From NCBI GenBank assembly GCA_039105265.1, contig JAPFFF010000009.1, positions 2,480,001-2,544,000 of the forward strand: a stretch of DNA of 64,000 nt. Reading direction: 5' to 3'. Shown here in pieces: positions 10,899 through 19,703 of this stretch (positions are counted from its first letter, which is position 1; each line of letters begins with the position of its first letter). This stretch comes from Tritrichomonas musculus (Eukaryota; Parabasalia; Tritrichomonadida; Tritrichomonadidae). The translations under genes and the position numbers were made by a program. A model generated the notes under the pieces. The model saw only the letters and a program-made list of their open reading frames with translations, made no database searches and was not told the origin of the DNA.

Positions 10899-11047
10899 AA
10901 TAAAATAAACATCCTGGAATTAAATAACAAACGTTATAGTTCAAATAGCTTCCCGATTCATCCAGCAATTCAAGGAAACTGATTCGGCTTCCCGCAGCCC
11001 AATGGTGATCACTGGTGCGTATATTCCTGAAAAATTATGTAAAAATA

Positions 11048-11815
11048 GGCTCAGGAATCGGGTATAAGAAAAAGCAAACTTTTTTGTTGGTGATATGATG
11101 GAACTTTTTGAATACAAATGACCGTTAAGATCATCTATTTTTTGAGAGCATTATGATCGTTCTTCGCGAAGTTTTTGAGGTCAATTAAAAAAACGTTTTA
11201 AAGGTCAATTTGTCATCGTTTTTCTTTATTAAAAAGGCGGTTTTTTTTCCATTATTTTTTTTTACATGGCGGTCATTTGTATAGGGCTTCTCCCCACCGC
11301 AGTTGGTTTGATTCCAGCCTTCTACATCTTTAGTGGAAGCTAGACAGGGCGGTGGCTGAAAATGTTCCATCTTATTCCGCCATTATTACAACCGATGTTC
11401 CAATGGTCTTTTTGATGGACTTCTCCCACCGCAGTTGGTTTGATTCCAGCCTTCTACATCTTTAGTGGAAGCTAGACAGGGCGGTGGCTGAAAATGTTCC
11501 ATCTTATTCCGCCATTATTACAACCGATGTTCCAATGGTCTTTTTGATGGACTTCTCCCACCGCAGTTGGTTTGATTCCAGCCTTCTACATCTTTAGTAG
11601 AAGAAAGATTTGACAAAAACTAAGAAATCTAATTCAAATCGTGTTGATGCAGATTCAGCAAAAATTAACATTTACAAATCAACAATTATTGCAAAAATAT
11701 TGGAATTACTGATTTCATTTATATGATTAAAACTTTCGAAACATGCTTATTTCATGCATTTTTTTCAATATTTTTTCTTTTTTTTTTTTTGAAAGGTTTA
11801 TTTTTTTATTCTTCT
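11048..11815 (+). repeat. Left terminal inverted repeat of the MULE
   Basis: 768 bp. It matches 14009-14779 in inverse orientation from the outermost GGCTCAGG to ATTCTTCT on the inner side, with only a few differences (mostly homopolymer length). It contains an internal 132-bp tandem repeat. A 61-codon open frame lies in both TIRs but is just part of the repeat. Confidence 0.92.
11281..11600. repeat. 132-bp tandem repeat inside the left TIR
   Basis: The unit carrying CCACCGCAGTTGGTTTGATT recurs three times, near 11295, 11428 and 11560, with a period of 132 bp. The last copy is partial. The unit is much richer in G and C than its surroundings. The mirror copy occupies about 14227-14545 in the right TIR. 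Tandem units inside TIRs may be transposase binding sites. Confidence 0.85.
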
Positions 11816-11861
11816 CAATTTTGTGAGAACTCATATATTTTTTTTTTTAGGAAATATCACA

Positions 11862-13919
11862 ATGTTTGATGAAAATGGACAATTTAGACTTCGGCTAGGA
11901 ACATCAAAAAATATATTTACGACAAATATTTTACAAGAAAGAAATAGAGCAGTTTTTTTAACAAAAGATCCATTTAATAATAAAGAACCATTATTAGATC
12001 ATTTTACAGCCCTTGCTTTTTTAAGTACGTTATCTGACAAGTTTTTTCATTTTACACAAACAAAGGTATCGGGAATTACTATTACTGGACAAAGATTTAC
12101 TCATTATATTGAAATATCATATAATCATACAATTGTTTTTATATTTAGATTTCAAGTTAGCGGTAATTACTTTGTTATTCAAATAAGAAATACATGTGGT
12201 CTCAAATTTAATAAAGAAAATGTTAAGTTAAATATCAACAGTAGAAATGTATACATTTACGCAAATCAGATATTAACTGACCTAAATGCAAAGTCCTCTT
12301 TAAACTTTCTCAGAAATTCTGGAATTTCAGAAATTTCAGACTTTTATAATAACTCCTCAGTTGATAGAACAAAGCAAAATCCATTAACACCAACTCTGTT
12401 TTATGCTGTTGCACCATTTAATCCCAAAACAATTGCCAGAACAAAAAACAAAATCATTAATCCTGATAATACTATAAATGGAATTATTCAAACATTTGGT
12501 GGACAATTCTTTCGATTTCACAACAATGAAGATATAAGTTTGGATGATTATCCATTTCAGATTTTTTCATGGTTTTCTCCTTATCTAGATTTCATAATTA
12601 ATTCTGATCAATTTGACTTAATAACAACAGTTGAACTGGACGCAACATTTGAAGCTTTAGATCCTTATGTTATTTGTGTTCCACATTTAATTTACCGAAA
12701 TACAGGTATTCCAATTGGTATATTGGTGTCACTATCGGAATCAGCCTCACTTTACAGCATCTTCTTTGAGTCATTAAAAAAATTAGATGAGCAAAAACCT
12801 AATGAAAGTTTCTCATATTTACAAATATTTTTAAAAAAAAAATATCTTACAGATGAGCATGCTTCATTTGAAAAACTAAAGAAAACTTATCCTATTGATT
12901 TATACCATTGCTTTGTACATTTGATTCGTACGATTGGTGCGAATTCACTTCTAGGTTTTTTTTTATCAGATCTTTTATACACGTATTCTGAAGATGAATG
13001 GAAAAATAATTATGAAAGAATGTGTTATTTGTTTGAGAATTTATATAAAGAAAGAAATACATCAAGCGATACAACTAGATTTGATAAGGTCAGCCAAGTT
13101 TTGGGGAAAGATGTTGAAGGAAATAAAGTACAAATTAATGAATCATATTCACCTATTTATAAGAGGATTGATAATAGAATTCCTACAACTACAAATAATA
13201 TTGAATCTTTTCATATGCATTTGAACCAGTTAACCAAAGGCTCAAAAGGACTAACACTAAGATTAGCAATAACATGCAAATATATATTAGATCGAACTTG
13301 TAATGTAAACAAATCTGTTATTGAAAATATAAAGAATTATTTAAATCGAATCAGAGCAAAGGCACGAAATTCGGTTTCAATCAACAATGATATAGATAAG
13401 TATTCAGTTAAAAAATGTAATTGCTGCAAAAAATATTTTTATACAATGATGTTTGGAATCGATGTTCCTTGTATTCACGAAATTCTCAATCCAGAATTTG
13501 ACGAAACAATTCTCTTAGAAACTGTTGGAATTAATTGTATCAATTTTCCAGAACTTGATTTGAATTCAATTCCTATTGAAGAATATGACATTGACACAAA
13601 ATTATTATTTAAAAAGCAAAATAATGACAATGGAAATAGTGGAGACACAGGTTCATTATCATCTCAATCATTACCTGATTATAATATTGAAGAAAACCCA
13701 ATTGATTATATTATTACACATACTCAATACCAATTAAACGATGTAATTAAGAAAGATCAAATAAATTTAACAATTGCAGGCGTAAAATTGATCGATGAAA
13801 TGATGAATAATCAGAAATTAGCGAAAATTCATGAGCAAAATTCACCATTGTTTTGGGCTTTATTCCAAATAAGATTATGGAAGAAAATTTTAAATGGTAA
13901 AAAGCATTTTCATGTTTAA
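11862..13919 (+). CDS. MULE transposase
   Basis: 685 residues from the ATG at 11862. The frame is open a little further upstream (to 11823), but only with a GTG and a poly-F stretch. The DDE region begins with LDATFEA (catalytic D260), followed by PIGILVSLSESA, the usual MULE order. Residues 519-539 hold a SWIM zinc finger: C519-x-C521 ... C537-x-H539. In this family the transposase binds the TIRs and cuts and joins the element with 9-bp duplications. It fills most of the space between the TIRs, and its promoter must lie in the left TIR or the 46 bp after it. No interruption is seen, so it may be active. Confidence 0.9.
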   Translation: MFDENGQFRLRLGTSKNIFTTNILQERNRAVFLTKDPFNNKEPLLDHFTALAFLSTLSDKFFHFTQTKVSGITITGQRFTHYIEISYNHTIVFIFRFQVSGNYFVIQIRNTCGLKFNKENVKLNINSRNVYIYANQILTDLNAKSSLNFLRNSGISEISDFYNNSSVDRTKQNPLTPTLFYAVAPFNPKTIARTKNKIINPDNTINGIIQTFGGQFFRFHNNEDISLDDYPFQIFSWFSPYLDFIINSDQFDLITTVELDATFEALDPYVICVPHLIYRNTGIPIGILVSLSESASLYSIFFESLKKLDEQKPNESFSYLQIFLKKKYLTDEHASFEKLKKTYPIDLYHCFVHLIRTIGANSLLGFFLSDLLYTYSEDEWKNNYERMCYLFENLYKERNTSSDTTRFDKVSQVLGKDVEGNKVQINESYSPIYKRIDNRIPTTTNNIESFHMHLNQLTKGSKGLTLRLAITCKYILDRTCNVNKSVIENIKNYLNRIRAKARNSVSINNDIDKYSVKKCNCCKKYFYTMMFGIDVPCIHEILNPEFDETILLETVGINCINFPELDLNSIPIEEYDIDTKLLFKKQNNDNGNSGDTGSLSSQSLPDYNIEENPIDYIITHTQYQLNDVIKKDQINLTIAGVKLIDEMMNNQKLAKIHEQNSPLFWALFQIRLWKKILNGKKHFHV

Positions 13920-14008
13920 TTGAAGGGTTTTTAATAAAAAAATTATATATTTATCAATAAAATTTTATTTTTTTATTTTAAAAATAATTGAATTGTTTAG
14001 AATATTTC

Positions 14009-14779
14009 AGAAGAATAAAAAAACAAACCTTTCAAAAAAAAAAAAAAAAGAAAAAATATTGAAAAAAATGCATGAAATAAGCATGTTTCGAAAGTTTTAA
14101 TCATATAAATGAAATCAGTAATTCCAATATTTTTGCAATAATTGTTGATTTGTAAATGTTAATTTTTGCTGAATCTGCATCAACACGATTTGAATTAGAT
14201 TTCTTAGTTTTTGTCAAATCTTTCTTCTACTAAAGATGTAGAAGGCTGGAATCAAACCAACTGCGGTGGGAGAAGTCCATCAAAAAGACCATTGGAACAT
14301 CGGTTGTAATAATGGCGGAATAAGATGGAACATTTTCAGCCACCGCCCTGTCTAGCTTCCACTAAAGATGTAGAAGGCTGGAATCAAACCAACTGCGGTG
14401 GGAGAAGTCCATCAAAAAGACCATTGGAACATCGGTTGTAATAATGGCGGAATAAGATGGAACATTTTCAGCCACCGCCCTGTCTAGCTTCCACTAAAGA
14501 TGTAGAAGGCTGGAATCAAACCAACTGCGGTGGGGAGAAGCCCTATACAAATGACCGCCATGTAAAAAAAAATAATGGAAAAAAAACCGCCTTTTTAATA
14601 AAGAAAAACGATGACAAATTGACCTTTAAAACGTTTTTTTAATTGACCTCAAAAACTTCGCGAAGAACGATCATAATGCTCTCAAAAAATAGATGATCTT
14701 AACGGTCATTTGTATTCAAAAAGTTCCATCATATCACCAACAAAAAAGTTTGCTTTTTCTATGATCCGATTCCTGAGCC
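14009..14779 (-). repeat. Right terminal inverted repeat of the MULE
   Basis: 771 bp, the inverse partner of 11048-11815, with the same 132-bp tandem units. Its inner edge comes 89 bp after the transposase stop, so the transposase 3' end probably lies in it. Confidence 0.92.
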
Positions 14780-14788
14780 GTAAAAATA

Positions 14789-15837
14789 AAAAAAAATTAT
14801 ATCAAAAAAAGCAAATAGTTATAATTTTAAGGAAAAATTTAAATTTACGGTTTTTTTGGTTAATTTTCTTAACAGAGTAAGTTAAATTTCACCTTAATAT
14901 GGCGGTTTTTTCTTTCCATGAGTAGCTACTCATGGATAGAAAAACCATTCAAAAAGTGGCGTAGGAAAAAACGATTGTCCAACAAAATCTTTTTATGATC
15001 ATTTTTCGAATTCTAATATGGCAGAATTGATTTCTTGTTTTTTGTTTGTTTATTAATGACTATAGAAATATTACCATATAAATATCTCCTATTTAAAAAA
15101 TAGGGAATAAACAAAAAACCGAATAAATTTTATTGGATTTCTATATCAATTTTTTGATGTTATATAAAAAAAATTGAATGTTTTACATTATATTTTTCAA
15201 AAAGTTATATATATGATCGTTCAAATTATCTCAATAAATTGTGAGTCATATTCAATGACGTTTTCAAATTAATTGGTTTTAAAATCTTCAATCTTGCATG
15301 TGCTTTCATTCAAGCTTCATTTAATGATCAAAGTTGCTTGTTCACTGCCAAAAAATAAAATGCATGCATTTTTCAAGTGTCATTCATTCAAATTAATGAT
15401 CAAAAAATAATCATATTTTTTATTTTTTGATCATATTTAAGAAAAAAGATATCAAGTGACTTCACATTGAATATTGCATATTCGTATGAATATGATCATT
15501 ATCTTTTCTTTGAACCTGATGTTTTATAGTTTTTGCATTATTGTGAAAAAAAATCATATGATTATCAGTGAATAAGAAATTATGGATTTTTTTTATCAAG
15601 ATTCATTTGAAGGATGTTAATCCGCGTATTAATAGATGATTATTATCAACTTAACTCAAATGAATGAAAATGCTCACATGAATTTTTTGAAATTTCTCAT
15701 CAAAAAAAAAAAAAATTAAATGACATTTTAGACAACTAATTTTCTTAAGAAATTTTTGTTAAGAAAAAAAAGGCATTACAAACATCAAATTGGATTCGAT
15801 TAATCAGACTATACCTAATAATAATACAAACGATTCA
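14789..15837. other. Gene-free AT-rich spacer after the MULE
   Basis: No coding region is convincing. It contains the 20-bp palindrome at 14916-14935. The phrase AAGTGACTTCACATTG near 15457 recurs near 44003, suggesting a dispersed repeat. The promoter of the following gene should lie at its right end. Confidence 0.45.
14916..14935. repeat. Perfect 20-bp palindrome shared with a MITE family
   Basis: CCATGAGTAGCTACTCATGG is fully self-complementary. The wider context (GGTTTTTTCTTT ... GATAGAAAAACC) extends the stem imperfectly. The same word, with one change, forms the inner end of the TIRs of the element at 33692-34266 and of the partial copy at 35059. This may be a relic of that family. Confidence 0.7.
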
Positions 15838-17058
15838 ATGAATTCAGTTCAGCCTGCTGCACCTGCAGCTCAGCAATCTGTATCGATTCCAGATCCAAAA
15901 TCATTTTTTTCTACAAATCTAACTAAAAATAGCGAAATACTATCTAATTGTAAAAACACCAAAGCATATCTAACTCTTTATTACCTTCTAACCCAATTTA
16001 ATAGTCATAATTCATCAAAAGCTAAAGATGATAGTAATCAAAAAACAGCAGGAGATACAAAAAATTCTTCCAACCTTGACCAAAAGGATATGTTGAATCT
16101 CTCTCACTCTCAAGATAAAATCAATTTTGCTAACTCGCTCCTTCTACAAATTACAAATAATGCGCAGAATAGTCAAAACAATAAAATTAAAAAAACAAAG
16201 CCAAAATCGGCCAAGAAAGATAAGAAAGCTAAAGAAGCAAAATCTCCTAAAAAACATAATGATGTCAATAGGCCCAAATTTTTAAGATCAAAATCCCAAC
16301 CAACAAGTAATTTTTATAGCAGGTCAGAATATTTATTTTACCAGCAAAAGAAAATCTGCATTCCTGATTGGAAATATGTTGATAGCAAAAATAACTCCAT
16401 AGATACAGTAAACATAAATAATGAGGCATCTAATGATCAATTTGATATAAAAATGCATCAAAAATTAGAAATTTACGAAAACAGAATCGCAAATGGTCAA
16501 ACAAAGTATCACCATCCAGCCTACTCAGTTCAATTAGAAGATGATGAAAAATCAAAAGATCTTGTGCCAACTGAGATAGAAAGCCAAAAGCTTGCTAATT
16601 ACGAAGAAATTATTCCTCAACAAAAAATTCCTCTTTTTTGGGAGCCGCGTTCATGGGATACAGAAGAATCGCATATGACTGAAGACGATAATACTAAACT
16701 TCAACTTCGAATCGAACAAGAAGAATCTGATGAATCATTTTTCAACTTAATCAGGTCTTCTTCAAAGTATAAGTACAGTAAAAAATATTATTCATATTCA
16801 TATTCCTCATCGTCCTCGTCCCAATCCTCATCATCATCTTTATCCCCTGTAGATTCGCCTTATAGTTCATCTTATTCTCTAGGTAATGTCTGGAAGAAGA
16901 AAAAGGAAAGTAACCAATTGAATAAAGATAGAGATAAGCGTCGCTTTAATGGGGCGTCTGATTCCGTGCGTTCAAGAAAAGCGACCGAAATAGAGATTTC
17001 TAATTTATATTATGAAACAGATGAGTCATGCGATGAAACGGATATAGAATTGTTTTGA
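15838..17058 (+). CDS. Disordered Ser/Lys-rich hypothetical protein
   Basis: About 406 residues from the first ATG (15838). The frame is open 48 bp further upstream but without ATG. I do not recognise the protein. It is mostly low complexity: an N/Q/A-rich start, a lysine block (KIKKTKPKSAKKDKKAKEA) near residue 130, a segment with YEEIIPQQKIPLFWEPRSWD around 260-285 that looks least random, and a serine run (about 330-350) before a basic and acidic tail. No membrane segment is seen. It could be a nuclear or cytoskeletal protein; that is only a guess from composition. Confidence 0.6.
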   Translation: MNSVQPAAPAAQQSVSIPDPKSFFSTNLTKNSEILSNCKNTKAYLTLYYLLTQFNSHNSSKAKDDSNQKTAGDTKNSSNLDQKDMLNLSHSQDKINFANSLLLQITNNAQNSQNNKIKKTKPKSAKKDKKAKEAKSPKKHNDVNRPKFLRSKSQPTSNFYSRSEYLFYQQKKICIPDWKYVDSKNNSIDTVNINNEASNDQFDIKMHQKLEIYENRIANGQTKYHHPAYSVQLEDDEKSKDLVPTEIESQKLANYEEIIPQQKIPLFWEPRSWDTEESHMTEDDNTKLQLRIEQEESDESFFNLIRSSSKYKYSKKYYSYSYSSSSSSQSSSSSLSPVDSPYSSSYSLGNVWKKKKESNQLNKDRDKRRFNGASDSVRSRKATEIEISNLYYETDESCDETDIELF

Positions 17059-17349
17059 ATATTGTTTTATTGATTATATTTCTTATTGAAATAAACATTT
17101 TCTATCAAAAAAAATTTTTGCCAGATAATATATACCATAAAAAATTGATGAGTGTAATAAATAAAAATAGTAATATCTGTTTAATATTGTTTATAAAAAA
17201 AAAAAAAAAAAAGCAATCTTTCTATTTAGTTAGCGGTGCCTATTTTCAATTTCATTAAATACTTAATAACTTGATTTAAAGGAAATATTATTAATATAAT
17301 TAGATTAAATGCCCATATTTACTAAATTGATATGATTTACCATAATAAG
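17059..17349. other. Short convergent spacer with an A18 tract
   Basis: A 290-bp gap between the ends of two convergent genes. It has an A-run near 17195-17212 and nothing else visible. Confidence 0.5.
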
Positions 17350-18462
17350 TCAATTATCAATTTTAGAAATATTGTAGCCTATTGATGTGTTTTCATTATT
17401 GTCATTTTCTTTAATGCATTTACCATTGTTGTTATCATTTGCGCAATCATTTTCAAAATTACTCTCATTATCATTTTCAGAATAATTATTATTTATAATA
17501 TCATCATCAGTTATATCTTCTTCATAGTTGAAAAGCTTCTGGAAAACATAAATGTAATGGCTATTATCTGAATCTTGATTGTTAGCTTCATTTGAATTAT
17601 CGTTCAAGCCTTCAAGAAATATTGGTTCATAAAGTTTCCAGCTTAATCTGGAATGTTTGAACAAGCCAAGTCTTTGGCTTGGTTCACCATACGTAATTTC
17701 GATAAACAAGCCTCCATATTTTAAAACACGCCAAATTTCTCCCATGGATAAATAAACATTTTTTATAGCTTTTTCTCCACATAAGATTGCATCAAAAGTT
17801 CCTTTGTCAAAAACTACATCGAAAAACTCATCCTCAAATGTTAACTTTGTGCAGTCCATTTCAAACCACAATAAATCTTCGTTATCTTTGTACTTCGCAA
17901 TCATTTGATCAATAACAACTCCTGAAATATCAATACTCACAACTGTTTTAAACGCTGTTTCTTGCATGTCTGCTGACATTTCTGAATTTCCACATCCAAT
18001 GTTCAAAACTAGTTCATCGCCTGTGAAAATTTGATATAATTCACGATAGATTGCATCCCACTTTTGGTACCAGTCAAAAGTTTGAGGGCATATTGTATAG
18101 CGGTCTTCCCAGTATTCAGCAGATCCATAATCTTGCTCATATTCATCAACTTCAGCATCAGGCGCTTCCTCTTCCTCTTCTTCATGAATTTCATTTTCAT
18201 CTTCAATATTCATTAAAAGTTCAATTAATTCTTCACTTGTGCAACCTGTTTCTTCTTTAAGTTTTTTAAATCCATTGATAATTGATGAGTTAAATTCTTC
18301 TTTAATAGTCTTGTTGTCTTTTTGATCTAAAATATCTACATTTTGGTTGCTTTCAGTTTTTAGTTGAATACCATTATCACCAAATTCTATATTGTTTGGG
18401 ATTTCTGTGGTATCTTCAAGTATAGTGTGTGCTTCATTTTCACTATTAAGCTCATCAGCCAT
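17350..18462 (-). CDS. Class I SAM methyltransferase, EEF1AKMT4/METTL13-like
   Basis: 370 residues. The core at about 115-275 carries YWEDRY, the SAM-binding motif LVLNIGCGNSEMS (151-163), the acidic end of strand beta2 (SIDIS, 176-180), EMDCTKL (201-207) and VFDKGTFDAIL (217-227). This order and wording matches the eEF1A lysine methyltransferase 4 / METTL13 N-terminal group, which methylates translation factor eEF1A. Both ends are acidic low-complexity extensions: E-rich before the core, N/D/E-rich after it. Substrate identity is inferred from family. It is convergent with the disordered-protein gene. Confidence 0.85.
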   Translation of the reverse strand: MADELNSENEAHTILEDTTEIPNNIEFGDNGIQLKTESNQNVDILDQKDNKTIKEEFNSSIINGFKKLKEETGCTSEELIELLMNIEDENEIHEEEEEEAPDAEVDEYEQDYGSAEYWEDRYTICPQTFDWYQKWDAIYRELYQIFTGDELVLNIGCGNSEMSADMQETAFKTVVSIDISGVVIDQMIAKYKDNEDLLWFEMDCTKLTFEDEFFDVVFDKGTFDAILCGEKAIKNVYLSMGEIWRVLKYGGLFIEITYGEPSQRLGLFKHSRLSWKLYEPIFLEGLNDNSNEANNQDSDNSHYIYVFQKLFNYEEDITDDDIINNNYSENDNESNFENDCANDNNNGKCIKENDNNENTSIGYNISKIDN

Positions 18463-18792
18463 AATAGTAGAGAAAAGTAAAACTCAAAATCACAACTAAT
18501 TTCTGAATGATTAAATTTTTGAATGAAAATAAAAACGAATAAATATAAATATTACCCATAACACAAAAAATTTTTATCATTATAATCTTATTATATAATA
18601 CAAATATATTTTCATAAAATATTATCCCTAATATATTTATTCAAGTCATGAATCTATTTAGATATTTAATTGCAAAAAATATCTAAAGTTTGAAACTTTT
18701 TCATGAAGTAAAAAGCATAAATTTAGAAAGTATTAAAATCTTTAAACAGAATCAATTTAGAATACATCCAAAGTTTCTAAATCATAATAGAA
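18463..18792. other. Spacer between two minus-strand genes
   Basis: 330 bp of AT-rich DNA. It contains the promoter side of the methyltransferase gene and the 3' side of the carrier gene. No repeats or RNA genes are visible. Confidence 0.5.
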
Positions 18793-19659
18793 TCAAAATT
18801 TATGGATTTTCATTTGGTAATTGAAAAGAGCTGTAAATTTCCTTAATTCTCTGGTTGCAAATTGTTGCATCCACATTATTGGAATAACACGAATCATTGC
18901 AATTCCAAATGAGTCATAAAATCCAAGGATTCCCCTTTCATTATAAGTTTGTTTGACAACGTCGACAAAAGACATTCCTTGAATTTTTGGATCTGTCATC
19001 ATTCTTTTTCTAATTACTTCAAAAGGATAACTTGAGGCTTGAGCAGCTGTGGAAATAAGAACGCTTAAAAAAACATCTCTATTATACGAATGAGCATAAT
19101 ATCGTGGATTATTTGCGATCTTATTGTAAAACAAGATTGAAGAATATTGAACAGTACGATATGGAATATGGCCAATAAGTGTAGGTGTTAAACCTCTGAA
19201 AAATCCTTTAAATCCGTTTGATTTATAAATGTGAGCTACTGTTTTTGCAAGCGAGGGATATTGAATTGGATCATACTGCATTAGGCTATGAACAACTTCA
19301 ATGGGGTGAATTCCAGCGACAGCGACAGCAGAAGAAATTGTATCTTCAATGATTCCTGGAATCTTAATAGAAAGTGATCTTAAATGAAGACTCACAAAAT
19401 ATCGAAGTAAAAATTGCGGAGGAAGTCTAATCCAATCGCAAATAAGTCCATTCCAAAGAGAAGGAATTCCCTGTTCGCATACTCTTTTTTTCAAAGCTGG
19501 CATTAAGTGCCCTTCATTATTTCCTGAAATAAGTTTCATTGTATCGAACGGATAAAGAACTGTTCTTGGAATTGCAACACCTGCAAATCCGCAAATAAGA
19601 TTTTGAATAGGTGATAATGTATCAGGAACTTGAAGAGGTTTTTGTTTCTTTGATCTCAT
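18793..19659 (-). CDS. Mitochondrial carrier family protein, probably hydrogenosomal
   Basis: 288 residues, the normal size of an SLC25 carrier. The three-fold repeat is visible through its signature positions: PFDTMK (37-42), HPIEVV (118-123) and YPFEVIRKRMM (211-221). Hydrophobic helices follow the six-helix pattern, and FRGLTPTLIGHIPYRTVQYS (154-173) is typical of repeat 2. The frame continues upstream for 134 codons, but that part is antisense to the next gene, so I place the start at the ATG at 19659. RKRMM loosely recalls the RRRMMM of ADP/ATP carriers. In trichomonads such carriers sit in the hydrogenosome membrane and exchange ADP/ATP. The substrate here is uncertain. Confidence 0.88.
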   Translation of the reverse strand: MRSKKQKPLQVPDTLSPIQNLICGFAGVAIPRTVLYPFDTMKLISGNNEGHLMPALKKRVCEQGIPSLWNGLICDWIRLPPQFLLRYFVSLHLRSLSIKIPGIIEDTISSAVAVAGIHPIEVVHSLMQYDPIQYPSLAKTVAHIYKSNGFKGFFRGLTPTLIGHIPYRTVQYSSILFYNKIANNPRYYAHSYNRDVFLSVLISTAAQASSYPFEVIRKRMMTDPKIQGMSFVDVVKQTYNERGILGFYDSFGIAMIRVIPIMWMQQFATRELRKFTALFNYQMKIHKF

Positions 19660-19703
19660 ATAAAAAATAACCAATTTTTCAGAACCTATTTGGTTTAAAG
19701 TAT
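19660..19703. promoter_or_regulatory. 44-bp bidirectional start region
   Basis: Only 44 bp separate the start codons of the divergent carrier and DENR genes, so core promoter elements for both must fit here or overlap the coding regions. The sequence is AT rich with a TTTTTCAGAAC centre, and no perfect TCAYW initiator is seen. Confidence 0.55.

Larger units (their letters stand above)
9359..11038. other. Gene-free stretch leading to the MULE, with inverted-repeat relics
   Basis: No credible gene is seen; the longest frames are hydrophobic low-complexity artefacts. It contains the CCCCCTAAC inverted-repeat element (9573-9860), a T22 tract near 10581-10606 and a weaker inverted-repeat candidate (10676-10898). 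A short GC-richer piece at about 10945-11020 (CCCGATTCATCCAGC, then CGGCTTCCCGCAGCCC) directly precedes the MULE target duplication. Confidence 0.5.
11048..14779 (+). mobile_element. Complete Mutator-like DNA transposon (MULE) with long TIRs
   Basis: A 3,732-bp element. Its ends are exact inverse copies beginning GGCTCAGGAATCGG, and it is bounded by a perfect 9-bp target duplication GTAAAAATA at 11039-11047 and 14780-14788. The two TIRs are 768 and 771 bp and nearly identical, which implies a recent insertion. The only gene is a transposase with an uninterrupted frame. A 9-bp duplication, long TIRs and a SWIM zinc finger in the transposase are the classic MULE combination. The + strand is that of the transposase. 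Confidence 0.93.

Noticed and set aside
11185-11370. 61-codon frame on the minus strand, identical to one at 14457-14642 (+)
   Set aside because: Both lie in the MULE TIRs and are mirror copies of repeat DNA. No domain is seen and the frames end in homopolymer text.
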